Assembly: GCA_964618895.1 (NCBI GenBank)
Contig: CAZUDO010000008.1
Span: forward strand, 8,865-72,864
From: CAZUDO01 sp964618895
GTDB lineage: Bacteria; Desulfobacterota; Binatia; DP-6
Reading direction: 5' to 3'
Length of the DNA stretch: 64,000 nt
Position numbers and translations under genes: made by a program. Positions within the stretch are counted from its first letter, which is position 1. The number at the start of each line of letters is the position of its first letter. This document shows, piece after piece, positions 33,958 through 42,316 of this stretch. The notes beneath the pieces were generated by a model. That model saw only the letters and a program-made list of their open reading frames with translations. It ran no database searches and was not told where the DNA came from.

Positions 33958-34908
33958 TCACGGCAGGCATGGCTGGCCCCCGATCGCGCACTGCACGCCC
34001 GGGCGGTGCTCCCCGTGCCCCTGGTTTCCGCTGCCGCGATTGCCGCCCTGGTCGTGTCCCCACGACCCTATGAAGACGAGGCCGTCGCCATCGTTGTTGG
34101 CGGCGTGGTTGCCCTGTAGCTCAACGCCCATGCCCATGCCGTTGATCCCGGCGCCGCCGTTGCCGGACGCGGTGCAACCGTGGACTTCGACGTGCATGCC
34201 GTTGAAATGGATGCCGTCCTTGCCCCCGTTGTGGGCGACGCAGTCGAGCAGGCGCAGTCCCATGCCGTCCATCTTGAAGCCGTTGCCGCCGCTGTCCTCG
34301 GCCACCGCCCCCGTCAGGGTGGCGTCGGCGCCGCGGACGGCGTACCCATCACCGCGGTTCCCGGCTGCGCGCGTGCCGCTCAGCCGGTAGCCCTTGCCGC
34401 CGACCGAGAAGCCGTCGCGGCCGGAGCCGCGCGCCTCGGTGCGGCGCACCTCGTAGCCCGAGGCGCTGATCTGGAGGCCGTCCCGGCCGTTCCCCTGCAG
34501 GACCACGCCGTCGAGCAGGCCGAGCGAGGCGTCGCCGCGCGCCACCACGCCATCGAGGAAGCCTTCGATGGTGGCCGCGCCGCCGCTGCTCACGATGCGT
34601 GCTCCCCCGGTCCCGCCGTACAGGACGAGCAGCCCGGTGCCGCGCCCCTGGCCGCGCAGGCGCTGCCCGGCAAGGTCGACGGTCACCGCCGTGGCGGTGT
34701 CGCTGCGGACAGTGAGCCCGTCACTGGCACAGGCCGCGCTCGTGACCGGATCGCCGACATCGAGCGCCACGTTGCTCACCACCACATCGCCACACGCACA
34801 GGGAACGTCCTGCCCGTGGACGTCGTCCCCGCACAGCTTAGCGCCGGCCTGAACCGGCACACCGACCATCGCGAGCGACAGCAGCGTACCCAGAGCTCGC
34901 CACCTCAT
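33958..34908 (-). CDS. Secreted right-handed beta-helix protein
   Basis: 316 residues. Signal peptide MRWRALGTLLSLAMVGVPVQ then AGA. The mature part has an N-terminal Cys group (CGDDVHGQDVPCACGD) and then regular turns of about 22 residues: DGVVLQGNGRDGLQISASGY, EVRRTEARGSGRDGFSVGGK, RLSGTRAAGNRGDGYAVRGA, LLDCVAHNGGKDGIHFNGMH. The repeated G-(K/R)-DG pattern is that of pectate-lyase-like/NosD-type parallel beta-helices. No catalytic Asp pair of a polysaccharide lyase can be identified. GGAAGGAGG precedes the ATG. It ends 14 bases before the DUF4215 gene, making an operon of exported proteins. Confidence 0.85.
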   Translation of the reverse strand: MRWRALGTLLSLAMVGVPVQAGAKLCGDDVHGQDVPCACGDVVVSNVALDVGDPVTSAACASDGLTVRSDTATAVTVDLAGQRLRGQGRGTGLLVLYGGTGGARIVSSGGAATIEGFLDGVVARGDASLGLLDGVVLQGNGRDGLQISASGYEVRRTEARGSGRDGFSVGGKGYRLSGTRAAGNRGDGYAVRGADATLTGAVAEDSGGNGFKMDGMGLRLLDCVAHNGGKDGIHFNGMHVEVHGCTASGNGGAGINGMGMGVELQGNHAANNDGDGLVFIGSWGHDQGGNRGSGNQGHGEHRPGVQCAIGGQPCLP

Positions 34909-34936
34909 CGCCGACCTCCTTCCAGTATCGGCAACG

Positions 34937-34966
34937 GGTATACGCGCGCGGCCGTCGGGGCGTCAA
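34937..34966 (-). promoter_or_regulatory. Possible sigma70-type promoter for the beta-helix/DUF4215 operon
   Basis: On the minus strand TTGACG (34961-34966) and TATACC (34937-34942) are 18 bases apart, ending about 28 bases before the ATG at 34908. A strong Shine-Dalgarno GGAGG (34916-34920) follows. The spacing is reasonable for a housekeeping promoter. Confidence 0.45.
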
Positions 34967-34990
34967 CTCGAAAACCGTGAATTCTCGATA

Positions 34991-35758
34991 CTATCGGGGC
35001 GGCATGCGGAGGGCGCCGTCGAGGCGGATGGTCTCGCCGTTCAGGTACGGGTTCTCGACGATGTGGCGCGCCAGCGCCGCGAATTCGCTCGGGCGCCCGA
35101 GGCGGGGCGGGAACGGGATGTTGACCGCCAGCGCCTGGCGGGCGGCCTCCGGGAGCACCGCCAGCATCGGCGTGTCGAACGTACCCGGCGCGATGGTCAT
35201 CACGCGAATGCCGACACCGGCGAGATCACGCGCGATCGGCAGTGTCATACCCACCACCCCACCTTTGGACGCCGAGTACGACGCCTGCCCGATCTGGCCG
35301 TCGAAGGCCGCCGCCGACGCCGTGTTGATGACGACGCCACGCTCCCCGTCGACATTGGGGGCGTTCTTCGCCATCAGGGCGGCGGCGAGCCGGATGACAT
35401 TGAAGGTCCCGACCAGGTTGATCTCGATCGTCTTCTGGAAGATGGCGAGCGGCATCGGCCCGTCACGGTTGATGGTCCGCATGGCCGTGCCGACGCCGGC
35501 GCAATTGACCGCCACGTGCACCGCCCCGAAGCGCTCCACGGCCCGCTCGAGCGCGGCCTGGACCTCGGCCTCGCTGGTCACGTCGGCGGGAGCGAAGAGC
35601 ACACGCTCCCCGAGCGTGCCCGCCACCGATTCGCCCGGCGAGCCCGGGCGATCGAGGATCACCGCCCGGCCTCCGGCGCCGACCAGTTCGCGCACCGTGG
35701 CTTCGCCGAGGCCCGAGGCCCCGCCCGTGACGACCGCAACCGTGTCTGCAACCCGCAT
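34991..35758 (-). CDS. SDR, 17-beta-HSD10/3-hydroxyacyl-CoA dehydrogenase type-2-like
   Basis: 255 residues: AVVTGGASGLGEATVRELV, AVILDRPGSPG (Asp after strand two, NAD-type), VAVNCAGVGTAMR, INTASAAAFDGQIGQASYSA then SKGG, and VMTIAPGTFDTPML. The CAGVG...R sequence, 'FDGQ.GQ.AYSASKGG' and the PFPPRLGRPSEFAAL segment are marks of the HSD10 subfamily, which oxidises short branched or steroid 3-hydroxyacyl-CoA. ATG 35758 places the start before the first strand. Such enzymes fit the acyl-CoA metabolism seen elsewhere in the window. Confidence 0.9.
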   Translation of the reverse strand: MRVADTVAVVTGGASGLGEATVRELVGAGGRAVILDRPGSPGESVAGTLGERVLFAPADVTSEAEVQAALERAVERFGAVHVAVNCAGVGTAMRTINRDGPMPLAIFQKTIEINLVGTFNVIRLAAALMAKNAPNVDGERGVVINTASAAAFDGQIGQASYSASKGGVVGMTLPIARDLAGVGIRVMTIAPGTFDTPMLAVLPEAARQALAVNIPFPPRLGRPSEFAALARHIVENPYLNGETIRLDGALRMPPR

Positions 35759-35841
35759 GCGGCCTCCATAACCCCCGGCCGCCCGCCGACGCCAGCGCCG
35801 GTGCGCTTGCCTGCCGCCGCCTCCACGCGCCACACTGCGGC

Positions 35842-36885
35842 ATGCTGCTCGACGTGCACGGGCACCCGCTCCACACGCGGGCGCTCTCGATCACCCTGGT
35901 CGAGCGCGCGGACGGTCGCCTCGACGTGCGCGGCGACCTCCTCGACCTGCGCAAGCGCGGCTTCGTGCCGGTCGGCGGCGACCTGCAGCCGTCGGGCATC
36001 GTACACCACATGCTGCTCGACGCCGTGGCCGACCCCGCCACCAACCGGCTCGACAGCATCCGGGCGAGCCAGCCTACGGTGGCGTTCGAGCCCACCGCCG
36101 TGACCGGCGGCGAGAGCTGCCGCGATCCGATCGACACCGTCGCCGCTCTGGCCGGAGCCCGGCTCGACGCCGGCTTTTCCCGGCGGGTGAGTGCGGCCGT
36201 CGGCGGGCCACGGGGCTGCAACCACATTCTGACCCTGGCCCATCTGCTCGGCTCCACCACCGCCTGGGCCCTCGAGCAGGAACGCAGCCGCGACCCTGTT
36301 CCCGCCCGGGTGGCCGGACAGCGGGTGTTCCGCCGTGATCTGATCGTCGACGGACACGAGGCGGCCGACGGGACGCTCATCCTCGGGCTCCAGCTGCTCG
36401 ACCTGCATTTCGCCCCGGCGCCACCCATCGCCCGCCCGATGGATCGCTTCGGTCGCCAGTACGAGGTACGCGCCCTGGTCCCCGTCGACCTGCGCACGTT
36501 CCACATCATCGAGGCGCTGGCCGCCGCTGAACGCCGGCGCGCCGCCGCGTCGCTCACCGACGCGCCCTGGGTGATGCGGGACGACGTCCGGGCCGCCCTG
36601 TTGGGCGAGCGCCTCGGCACCGGCATCACGGCCACCGTCTTTGCCCGCCTCGGTGGTGTGCCCACCGACCGTCCCCTCGTCGATGCCCTGCTGATGCTCG
36701 CGCCCACGCTCGTGCAATGCATGGCGGCGCTGTCCGAAGGCTGGGCCGTCGGCGCCGCGCGCGCGCCGACGGTCATCGGCATGGGCGGGCTGCCGGACGC
36801 CTGTTACATGTGGCGAGTCGACGGCCCACTGGCCCGCATCCGCGCCGCCGAAGGCGCCCCCCCACCGGTCCGACCCGGGGGTTGA
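35842..36885 (+). CDS. DUF2889 family protein
   Basis: 347 residues. Features of the family are the LHTRALSITLVERADGRLDV start, GDLLDLRKRGF, GIVHHMLLDAVADPATNRLD, and RRVSAAVGGPRGCNHILTLA with a conserved GC(T/N)H that may bind metal. The family is of unknown function and often lies near acyl-CoA or steroid degradation genes in actinobacteria and proteobacteria. Here the protein is about twice the length of the shortest family members, with a second half (about 200-340) containing FGRQYEVRALVPVDLRTF that I cannot place. It is divergent from the HSD10-like SDR. Confidence 0.75.
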   Translation: MLLDVHGHPLHTRALSITLVERADGRLDVRGDLLDLRKRGFVPVGGDLQPSGIVHHMLLDAVADPATNRLDSIRASQPTVAFEPTAVTGGESCRDPIDTVAALAGARLDAGFSRRVSAAVGGPRGCNHILTLAHLLGSTTAWALEQERSRDPVPARVAGQRVFRRDLIVDGHEAADGTLILGLQLLDLHFAPAPPIARPMDRFGRQYEVRALVPVDLRTFHIIEALAAAERRRAAASLTDAPWVMRDDVRAALLGERLGTGITATVFARLGGVPTDRPLVDALLMLAPTLVQCMAALSEGWAVGAARAPTVIGMGGLPDACYMWRVDGPLARIRAAEGAPPPVRPGG

Positions 36886-37027
36886 TCCGCGGCGACCCGT
36901 GGGTCCTGCCACGGCCGCCACGGTTCCCGGTTTCGCTCCGCGCAGTTCCGGCGGTCACCTCTGCCGTTCCCCGGTGCCGTTCGCCGGTTGCTGCGCCTGC
37001 GCGTTCCCGGTCTAATGGTGGCGCGCC

Positions 37028-37357
37028 ATGCCGCGACGTAATCCGCAGGAGGCCGGCGACACCGGCGTCGTTACCGAAACCCGCCCCAAGGAGACGCTCA
37101 AGCGCCCGCCCCTCTACAAGATCCTGCTCCTGAACGACGACTACACCACCATGGAGTTCGTGGTGTGGATTCTGCAGACCGTCTTCCATCACGACGAAGG
37201 CACGGCGACTGCCATCATGCTGCACGTCCATCAGAACGGCTTCGGGGTCGCCGGCGTGTACCCGCGCGACATTGCCGAGACGCGCAGCGCCCGGGTCGAG
37301 GCGCTGGCCCGCGAGCACGAGTTCCCGCTGCACTGCCAGATCGAGGCGGACGACTAG
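37028..37357 (+). CDS. clpS: ATP-dependent Clp protease adaptor ClpS
   Basis: 109 residues: an unstructured N-terminus then YKILLLNDDYTTMEFVVWIL, the N-degron pocket (Asn-Asp-Asp and Met), VFHHDEGTATAIMLHVHQNG and GVAGVYPRDIAETR. ClpS binds the ClpA N-domain and delivers N-degron substrates. The gene precedes clpA by 15 bases, the usual order, so the pair is an operon. The 140 bases before it (36886-37027) hold no other feature I can support. Confidence 0.96.
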   Translation: MPRRNPQEAGDTGVVTETRPKETLKRPPLYKILLLNDDYTTMEFVVWILQTVFHHDEGTATAIMLHVHQNGFGVAGVYPRDIAETRSARVEALAREHEFPLHCQIEADD

Positions 37358-37372
37358 GATGGGTCAGTAGCC

Positions 37373-39655
37373 ATGCGTCTCAGTCGCATGCTCGAGGCGA
37401 GCCTGGCGCTCGCCGTGCGTGAAGCCCGGCGGCGCCGCCACGAGTACCTGAGCATCGAGCACGTCCTCTTCGCCCTGGTGCACGATCCGGGCGTGCTCGA
37501 GGTGGTGCGCGCCTGCGGCGGCGACGCCGACGCCCTCAAGGCCGAGGTGACCGCCTTCCTCGACGCGCAGACGCCGCTCCCGGACGGCACCGACGTGCCC
37601 CCGCAGCAGACCCTCGGCTTCCAGCGCATCCTGCAACGGGCGGCCGCCCACGTACAGTCGGCCGGCAAGGACGAGATCGACGGCCGCAACGTGCTGGTGG
37701 CGATCTTCCGCGAGACCGACTCGCACGCCGCCTACCTGCTCGGCCGCCAGGGCGTCACCCGGCTCGACGTGATCAGCTACCTCTCGCACGGGGTCAGCAA
37801 GGTGTCCGGGCCGTCCGACCCCGCCAGCGGCGCGGACCCCGACGAGCGCGGCGAGGACGACGACGCCCCTGCCGCCGCGCGCGATCCGCTGGCCGCGTTC
37901 ACGACCGACCTGGTGGCCCTGGCCGCGGCCGGGCGCATCGACCCGCTCATCGGCCGCGAGCGCGAGCTCGAGCGCACCGTTCACGTGCTCTGCCGGCGCC
38001 GCAAGCACAACCCGATCTTCGTGGGCGATCCAGGCGTCGGCAAGACCGCCATCGTCGAGGGCTTCGCGCTCCGCGTCCACCAGGGGCAGGTCCCCGAGCC
38101 CCTGCGCAACGTACGGGTGTACGCGCTCGACCTGGGCGCCGTGCTGGCGGGCACGAAGTTCCGGGGCGAGTTCGAGGCGCGACTGAAGGCCGTGCTGAAC
38201 GCGCTGCAGCAACGGCCGGGGGCGATCCTCTTCATCGACGAGATCCACACCGTGGTCGGTGCCGGCGCCACCCAGGGCGGCTCGCTCGACGCCTCCAACA
38301 TCCTCAAGCCCGCCCTCGCCTCCGGCCAGCTCCGCTGCATCGGTGCCACCACGCACCACGACTACAAGCAGCACTTCGAGCGCGACCGCGCCTTCGCCCG
38401 GCGGTTCCAGCGCATCGACGTGGGCGAGCCCAGCGTCGACGAGACGCACGCGATCCTACGCGGGCTCCGCCCCCACTACGAGCAGCATCACGGGGTAACG
38501 TTCACCGACCGGGCACTGCGCGCCGCTGCCGAGCTGTCCGCGAAATACGTGGCCGATCGCTTCCTGCCCGACAAGGCGATCGACGTGATCGACGAGGCCG
38601 GCGCCGCGCTGCGGGTGCTGCCGCCAGGCAAGCAGAAGAAGACCGTCCGCACGCGCGACATCGAGCACGTGGTGGCGACCATGGCCAAGATCCCGCCGCG
38701 CACGGTGACGGTGTCGGATCGCGACCGCCTGCTCACGCTCGACCGGGACATGAAGCTGCTGGTGTTCGGGCAGGACGCCGCCATCGACGGCGTCGTGTCC
38801 GCCATCCGGCTCGCGCGCGCCGGGCTCGGCCAGCCCGACAAGCCGGTCGGGTCGTTCCTGTTCGCGGGCCCCACCGGCGTCGGCAAGACCGAAGTGGCCA
38901 AGCAGCTCGCCAGCGCCCTCGGCATCGAGTTCCTGCGCTTCGACATGAGCGAGTTCATGGAGAAGCATACCGTCTCGCGGCTGATCGGCGCGCCGCCGGG
39001 GTACGTCGGCTTCGACCAGGGGGGCGCCCTCACCGACGCCATCCGCAAGACGCCGCACGCCGTGCTCCTCTTGGACGAGATCGAGAAAGCCCACCCCGAC
39101 GTGTTCAACATCCTGCTGCAGGTAATGGACCACGCGACGCTCACCGACCACACCGGCCGCCAGGCCAACTTCCGGCACGTGATCCTCATCATGACCACCA
39201 ACGCCGGCGCGCAGGAGATGGCCTCCCTCGCCATCGGCTTCGGCCAGCCGTCCAACCGCGACAAGGGTCGGAAGGCGCTGGAGCGCCTGTTCAGCCCCGA
39301 GTTCCGCAATCGGCTCGACACCGTCGTCCAGTTCGGCACGCTCACACCCGAAGCCGTCGAGCGCGTGGTCGACAAGTTCGTCACCGAGCTCGACGCGCAG
39401 CTGAATGCGCGAAAGGTCACCATTCAGCTGACGCCTGCGGCGCGGGGCTGGCTCGCCGCCCGCGGCTACGACGCCACATTCGGCGCCCGCCCCATGGCCC
39501 GGCTCATCCAACAGGAGATCAAGCGTCCGCTGGCGGAAGAGATGCTGTTCGGCCAGCTCCGCGACGGCGGTCGGGTCGATGTCGACGTGAGCGACGATCG
39601 GCTCACCTTCCGCTATGCGCCCGTGAAGACGCCCGCCCCCGCCGAGCCGGCCTGA
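37373..39655 (+). CDS. clpA: ATP-dependent Clp protease ATP-binding subunit ClpA
   Basis: 760 residues. Domains in order: Clp N-domain (1-145), D1 AAA+ with Walker A GDPGVGKTAIVEG and Walker B ILFIDEIHTVVGAG, short linker with no ClpB-type M coiled coil, and D2 with GPTGVGKTEVAKQL and VLLLDEIEKAHPD. The IGF loop that docks ClpP is present (SLAIGFGQPSNRD). This identifies ClpA rather than ClpB or ClpC. It unfolds substrates and feeds them to ClpP, which is not in the window. Length matches ClpA of proteobacteria. Confidence 0.96.
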   Translation: MRLSRMLEASLALAVREARRRRHEYLSIEHVLFALVHDPGVLEVVRACGGDADALKAEVTAFLDAQTPLPDGTDVPPQQTLGFQRILQRAAAHVQSAGKDEIDGRNVLVAIFRETDSHAAYLLGRQGVTRLDVISYLSHGVSKVSGPSDPASGADPDERGEDDDAPAAARDPLAAFTTDLVALAAAGRIDPLIGRERELERTVHVLCRRRKHNPIFVGDPGVGKTAIVEGFALRVHQGQVPEPLRNVRVYALDLGAVLAGTKFRGEFEARLKAVLNALQQRPGAILFIDEIHTVVGAGATQGGSLDASNILKPALASGQLRCIGATTHHDYKQHFERDRAFARRFQRIDVGEPSVDETHAILRGLRPHYEQHHGVTFTDRALRAAAELSAKYVADRFLPDKAIDVIDEAGAALRVLPPGKQKKTVRTRDIEHVVATMAKIPPRTVTVSDRDRLLTLDRDMKLLVFGQDAAIDGVVSAIRLARAGLGQPDKPVGSFLFAGPTGVGKTEVAKQLASALGIEFLRFDMSEFMEKHTVSRLIGAPPGYVGFDQGGALTDAIRKTPHAVLLLDEIEKAHPDVFNILLQVMDHATLTDHTGRQANFRHVILIMTTNAGAQEMASLAIGFGQPSNRDKGRKALERLFSPEFRNRLDTVVQFGTLTPEAVERVVDKFVTELDAQLNARKVTIQLTPAARGWLAARGYDATFGARPMARLIQQEIKRPLAEEMLFGQLRDGGRVDVDVSDDRLTFRYAPVKTPAPAEPA

Positions 39656-39708
39656 CTGGCGCCTGCGCAGACGCCACGGCGATCGACGATCGGGCCCGGT
39701 TTTTTCGG

Positions 39709-39735
39709 TTGACACGCCCGGGCCGACCGTAGGAC
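39709..39735 (+). promoter_or_regulatory. Weak promoter candidate before the lysyl-oxidase-like gene
   Basis: TTGACA (39709-39714) is a perfect -35 box, but TAGGAC (39730-39735) stands only 15 bases downstream. It follows GGCCCGG and a T6 run (39695-39705), which may help end the clpSA transcript. The 95-base gap therefore probably separates two transcription units. Confidence 0.3.
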
Positions 39736-39750
39736 AACCGGGCCATCGCG

Positions 39751-40779
39751 ATGCGTCCGCTCCGCCCGTCCCTCGCCCTGCTCCTGCTCCCCTTCCTGGG
39801 CGGCGGAGCCGGCGCGGTGAACATGCCCGACCTGGTCGCCGACCAGACGATGGCGGCCCAGACCGTCGGGCTCGAACTCCTGGCCTTCCGCCCGGGCGAC
39901 TGCGCCCTGGAGCCCGTTGACCAGTGCGTCGACGGCCCGGGCGGCCGCAAGGTGCTGCGCTTCACCATGGAGACGCGCAACATCGGCACGGCCGATCTGG
40001 TGATCGGAGACCCACGCTTCAACGTGATCCCGAGCTGGAGCTTCCTCTACAGCCCCTGTCACACGCACTATCACTTCGTCGGCTTCTCGAACTACGAGCT
40101 CCACCCCCGCGGCCAACCGGGCGTGGTCGCCGCCGGCCACAAAGAGTCCTTCTGCATCGAGGACACGCACCCGTTCGCCCCGAACCCGGCGCCGCAGCAC
40201 TACGGTTGCTTCGACCAGGGGCTGACCGTCGGCTGGAGCGACCGCTACGATCGCGCGCTCGACTGTCAGTGGATCGACGTGACCGACGTGCCCGCCGGCG
40301 AGTACGACCTGCACATCAACCTGAACCCGCTCCAGCTGCTGCCCGAAGGCGACTACAGCAACAACGTCACGGTCGTGCCGGTCACCATCCCGGCCGACCG
40401 CGAGCCCCCCGCCATCGTGACCGTGCGGCCCGTGAACGGCGGCGTGGCCGTCCGCTCCGGCGACGCCGTCCGCCTGCGCTGGCGGCGCCGGTACCTCCAT
40501 GGACGCGTTCAGCTCTCGGAAGTGTGGCTGTCGCGCGACGACGGCGCCACGTACGAACTCGTGGAAATCCTCGAAGCCAACCGCCGGCACTACGACTGGG
40601 TCGTCCCCGCCGTCGCCGCCCCCACCACCGCGCGCATCAAGATCGTGATGTGGAGCCAGAACATGAAGCGCGGCATCGGAGTCGGCGAGGCCTTCACCAT
40701 CCAGCCGTCCTCATTCACGGCCAGCGCCCGCCCGGCGCGCCGGGTCCAGACGCCGCAGACCAAGAAGCAGGCGCGGTAG
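39751..40779 (+). CDS. Secreted lysyl-oxidase-like protein
   Basis: 342 residues with a signal peptide (MRPLRPSLALLLLPFLGGGA then GA|V). The conserved copper motif of lysyl oxidases is clear: SWSFLYSPCHTHYHFVGFSN (W..CH.HYH). It is preceded by LRFTMETRNIGTADLVIGDP and followed by FCIEDTHPF, YDLHINLNP and DYSNNVTVVPV. LOX enzymes oxidise peptidyl lysine to aldehydes using copper and a lysine-tyrosylquinone cofactor; bacterial members are mostly untested. A fibronectin-like domain and a basic tail (about 215-342) follow. Inverted-repeat copies D and E lie downstream. Confidence 0.82.
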   Translation: MRPLRPSLALLLLPFLGGGAGAVNMPDLVADQTMAAQTVGLELLAFRPGDCALEPVDQCVDGPGGRKVLRFTMETRNIGTADLVIGDPRFNVIPSWSFLYSPCHTHYHFVGFSNYELHPRGQPGVVAAGHKESFCIEDTHPFAPNPAPQHYGCFDQGLTVGWSDRYDRALDCQWIDVTDVPAGEYDLHINLNPLQLLPEGDYSNNVTVVPVTIPADREPPAIVTVRPVNGGVAVRSGDAVRLRWRRRYLHGRVQLSEVWLSRDDGATYELVEILEANRRHYDWVVPAVAAPTTARIKIVMWSQNMKRGIGVGEAFTIQPSSFTASARPARRVQTPQTKKQAR

Positions 40780-40794
40780 TTCCGCCTCGGGCGG

Positions 40795-40929
40795 GTGCGG
40801 GCGGGCGCGGAGACGGGGGCGACGTCTCCGGTTCGTTCGGCGCCGATCGACGCACACGAGCTCACATGCGCTGCACATCGGCGCCTCAAGGCCCTCCGAC
40901 GTCGCCCCCGTCTCCGCGCCTGCCCGCAC
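40795..40929 (-). repeat. Variable-arm conserved-core inverted repeat, copy D
   Basis: Arms 40795-40826 and 40898-40929 pair over 32 bases, interrupted only by one G.T position (40803/40921). On the minus strand the 71-base core begins GGAGGGCCTTGAGGCGCC and ends GGCGCCGAACGAACCGGA. The inner hexamer is GGCGCC on both sides, instead of GCCGGC in copies A and C. The arms do not resemble those of copy E, which lies 86 bases away in the opposite orientation. Confidence 0.85.
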
Positions 40930-41015
40930 GATCGGCGGTCCCCACCCCCGCCGCGCGAGGCGCGCCGACGTCGCTCCGGCGGCGGCCGGTAGCGCACTGG
41001 CGGGGCGCGTCGAGT
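40930..41015. other. Spacer between repeat copies D and E, no gene
   Basis: The gap from 40780 to 41156 between the LOX-like and GNAT genes is 377 bases. It is filled by repeat copies D (40795-40929) and E (41016-41128). The 86 bases between them are GC-rich with short palindromes (CCGCGCGAGGCGCG) but no convincing third core; they may be a decayed copy. Confidence 0.4.
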
Positions 41016-41128
41016 CGCGGGCGCGGGGGTGTCCGCGGAGTGCCTTGAGGCGCCGTCGCGCATCGCATGCAAGGTCGCCCGCGCCGATCGGCGCCGATCG
41101 AAACGGAGCGGACACCCCCGCGCCCGCG
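41016..41128 (+). repeat. Variable-arm conserved-core inverted repeat, copy E
   Basis: Arms 41016-41036 and 41108-41128 pair perfectly over 21 bases. The 71-base core begins GGAGTGCCTTGAGGCGCC and ends GGCGCCGATCGAAACGGA. The outer flanks are CGAGT and GACC. The outer half of its arms resembles copy B (GCGGGCGCGGGGG), while the inner half differs. Confidence 0.85.
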
Positions 41129-41156
41129 GACCGGCCCCACACCCAGCGCCCCCCCG

Positions 41157-42296
41157 TCACCCCCTCCGGAGCGCCGTCTGCTCGCCGAGCCAGTCGATTT
41201 CGCGCGCCACCGCCGCACGCTCGCGGGCCAGGAAGTCGCGCACGGCGGCGGCAAAGCGGGGGTCGGCGATGAAGTGCATGCTCTCCGTCGGCGTCGCCTC
41301 GAAGCCGCGCAGGTGCTTCCATTCGCCGCCGGCGCCGGGCTCGAAGCGCCGCAGCCCGTGCGCGATGCAGTAGTCGATGGCCGCGTAGTAGCACACCGCG
41401 AAGTGCAGGTGTCGCACGTCGCGGTGCGCGCCCCAGTAGCGACCGTAGAAGGTGTCGCCGCTCTGCACGTTGAACGTGCCGGCGATGACCTCGCCGCCCT
41501 GGCGGGCCACGATGCAGCACAGGCGCGGGCGCAGGCGCTCGGCAGCGAGGGTGAAGAAGCTGTCGTCCAGATACTGCTGGCCCCACGGCAGGCGCGCGAG
41601 GGTGGTCCGGTACAGCTCGTACATGACCGGGAAGAGCGCGTCGGGGATATCGTCGCCAGTGTACGTGAGGATCTCGACGCCCGCCGCCGCGACTTCGCGT
41701 TGCTCGCGCCGGACCTGATTGCGCCGCTTGCTGCGCAGGCTGGCGAGGTAGTCGTCGAACGACCGGAAGCCCGGGTTCGTCCAGTGGTACTGATAGCCGG
41801 TCCGGCGCAACCAGCCGCGCGCGCTGAGGGCCTCGACCTCGTCCGCGCGGCAGAAGTTCACGTGCGCCGACGAGAACCCCTGCTCGCGGCAGAGGGCCTC
41901 GAGCGCGCCGGCCAGGAGCGCGATGACGCGTGGCCGGTCGCCCGGCGCCGCCAGGAAGCGGACGCCGGTCACGGGGCTGAACGGGACCGCCACCAGCAGC
42001 TTCGGGTAGTAGGCGATGCCGGCGCGGTGCGCGGCGGTGGCCCAGCCCTGGTCGAACACGAACTCGCCCATGCTGTGGCTCTTGACGTACAGCGGGCAGG
42101 CGCCCACGAGCCGATCCCCGTCCCACACCGTCAGGTGCTGCGGCAGCCAGCCGGTGGCCCGGCCAGCGGCGCCCGAGTCCTCCACCGTCGACAGGAACTC
42201 CCAGGCGACGAAGGGCGAGTCGTCGGCCACGAGCGCGTTCCAGGCCGCGCCCGACACCTCGCGCATGGCGCCGAGGACGCGGGTGGTGAGCGCCAT
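41157..42296 (-). CDS. GNAT/FemAB-like N-acyltransferase (DUF482 type)
   Basis: 379 residues. Signature parts are PFVAWEFLSTVEDSG, LPQHLTVWDGDRLVGACPLY, FDQGWATAAHRAGIAYYPKL, SSAHVNFCRADE, and YQYHWTNPGFRSFDDYLASL followed by RSKRRNQVRREQ. These belong to the 'peptidogalycan biosynthesis/recognition' DUF482 family, a double-GNAT fold related to FemAB transferases. A role in transferring an amino-acyl or acyl group is presumed; no substrate is known. ATG 42296 gives the family's usual N-terminus. It ends 21 bases after the start of the upstream LLM gene's stop region (42317), so both are one transcript. Confidence 0.85.
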   Translation of the reverse strand: MALTTRVLGAMREVSGAAWNALVADDSPFVAWEFLSTVEDSGAAGRATGWLPQHLTVWDGDRLVGACPLYVKSHSMGEFVFDQGWATAAHRAGIAYYPKLLVAVPFSPVTGVRFLAAPGDRPRVIALLAGALEALCREQGFSSAHVNFCRADEVEALSARGWLRRTGYQYHWTNPGFRSFDDYLASLRSKRRNQVRREQREVAAAGVEILTYTGDDIPDALFPVMYELYRTTLARLPWGQQYLDDSFFTLAAERLRPRLCCIVARQGGEVIAGTFNVQSGDTFYGRYWGAHRDVRHLHFAVCYYAAIDYCIAHGLRRFEPGAGGEWKHLRGFEATPTESMHFIADPRFAAAVRDFLARERAAVAREIDWLGEQTALRRG

Positions 42297-42316
42297 GCGA
42301 CCCGCTCGCGGGCCCC

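Noticed and set aside
31190..34390. Very long plus-strand open frame antisense to the DUF4215 and beta-helix genes
   Set aside because: It has no recognisable domain and repetitive Val/Ala/Gly/Arg composition; the minus strand has signal peptides, Cys motifs and Shine-Dalgarno sequences.
39656..39750. Strong terminator after clpA
   Set aside because: There is a T6 run after GGGCCCGG, but only a 5-bp hairpin precedes it at a distance; it is too weak to call as a terminator.
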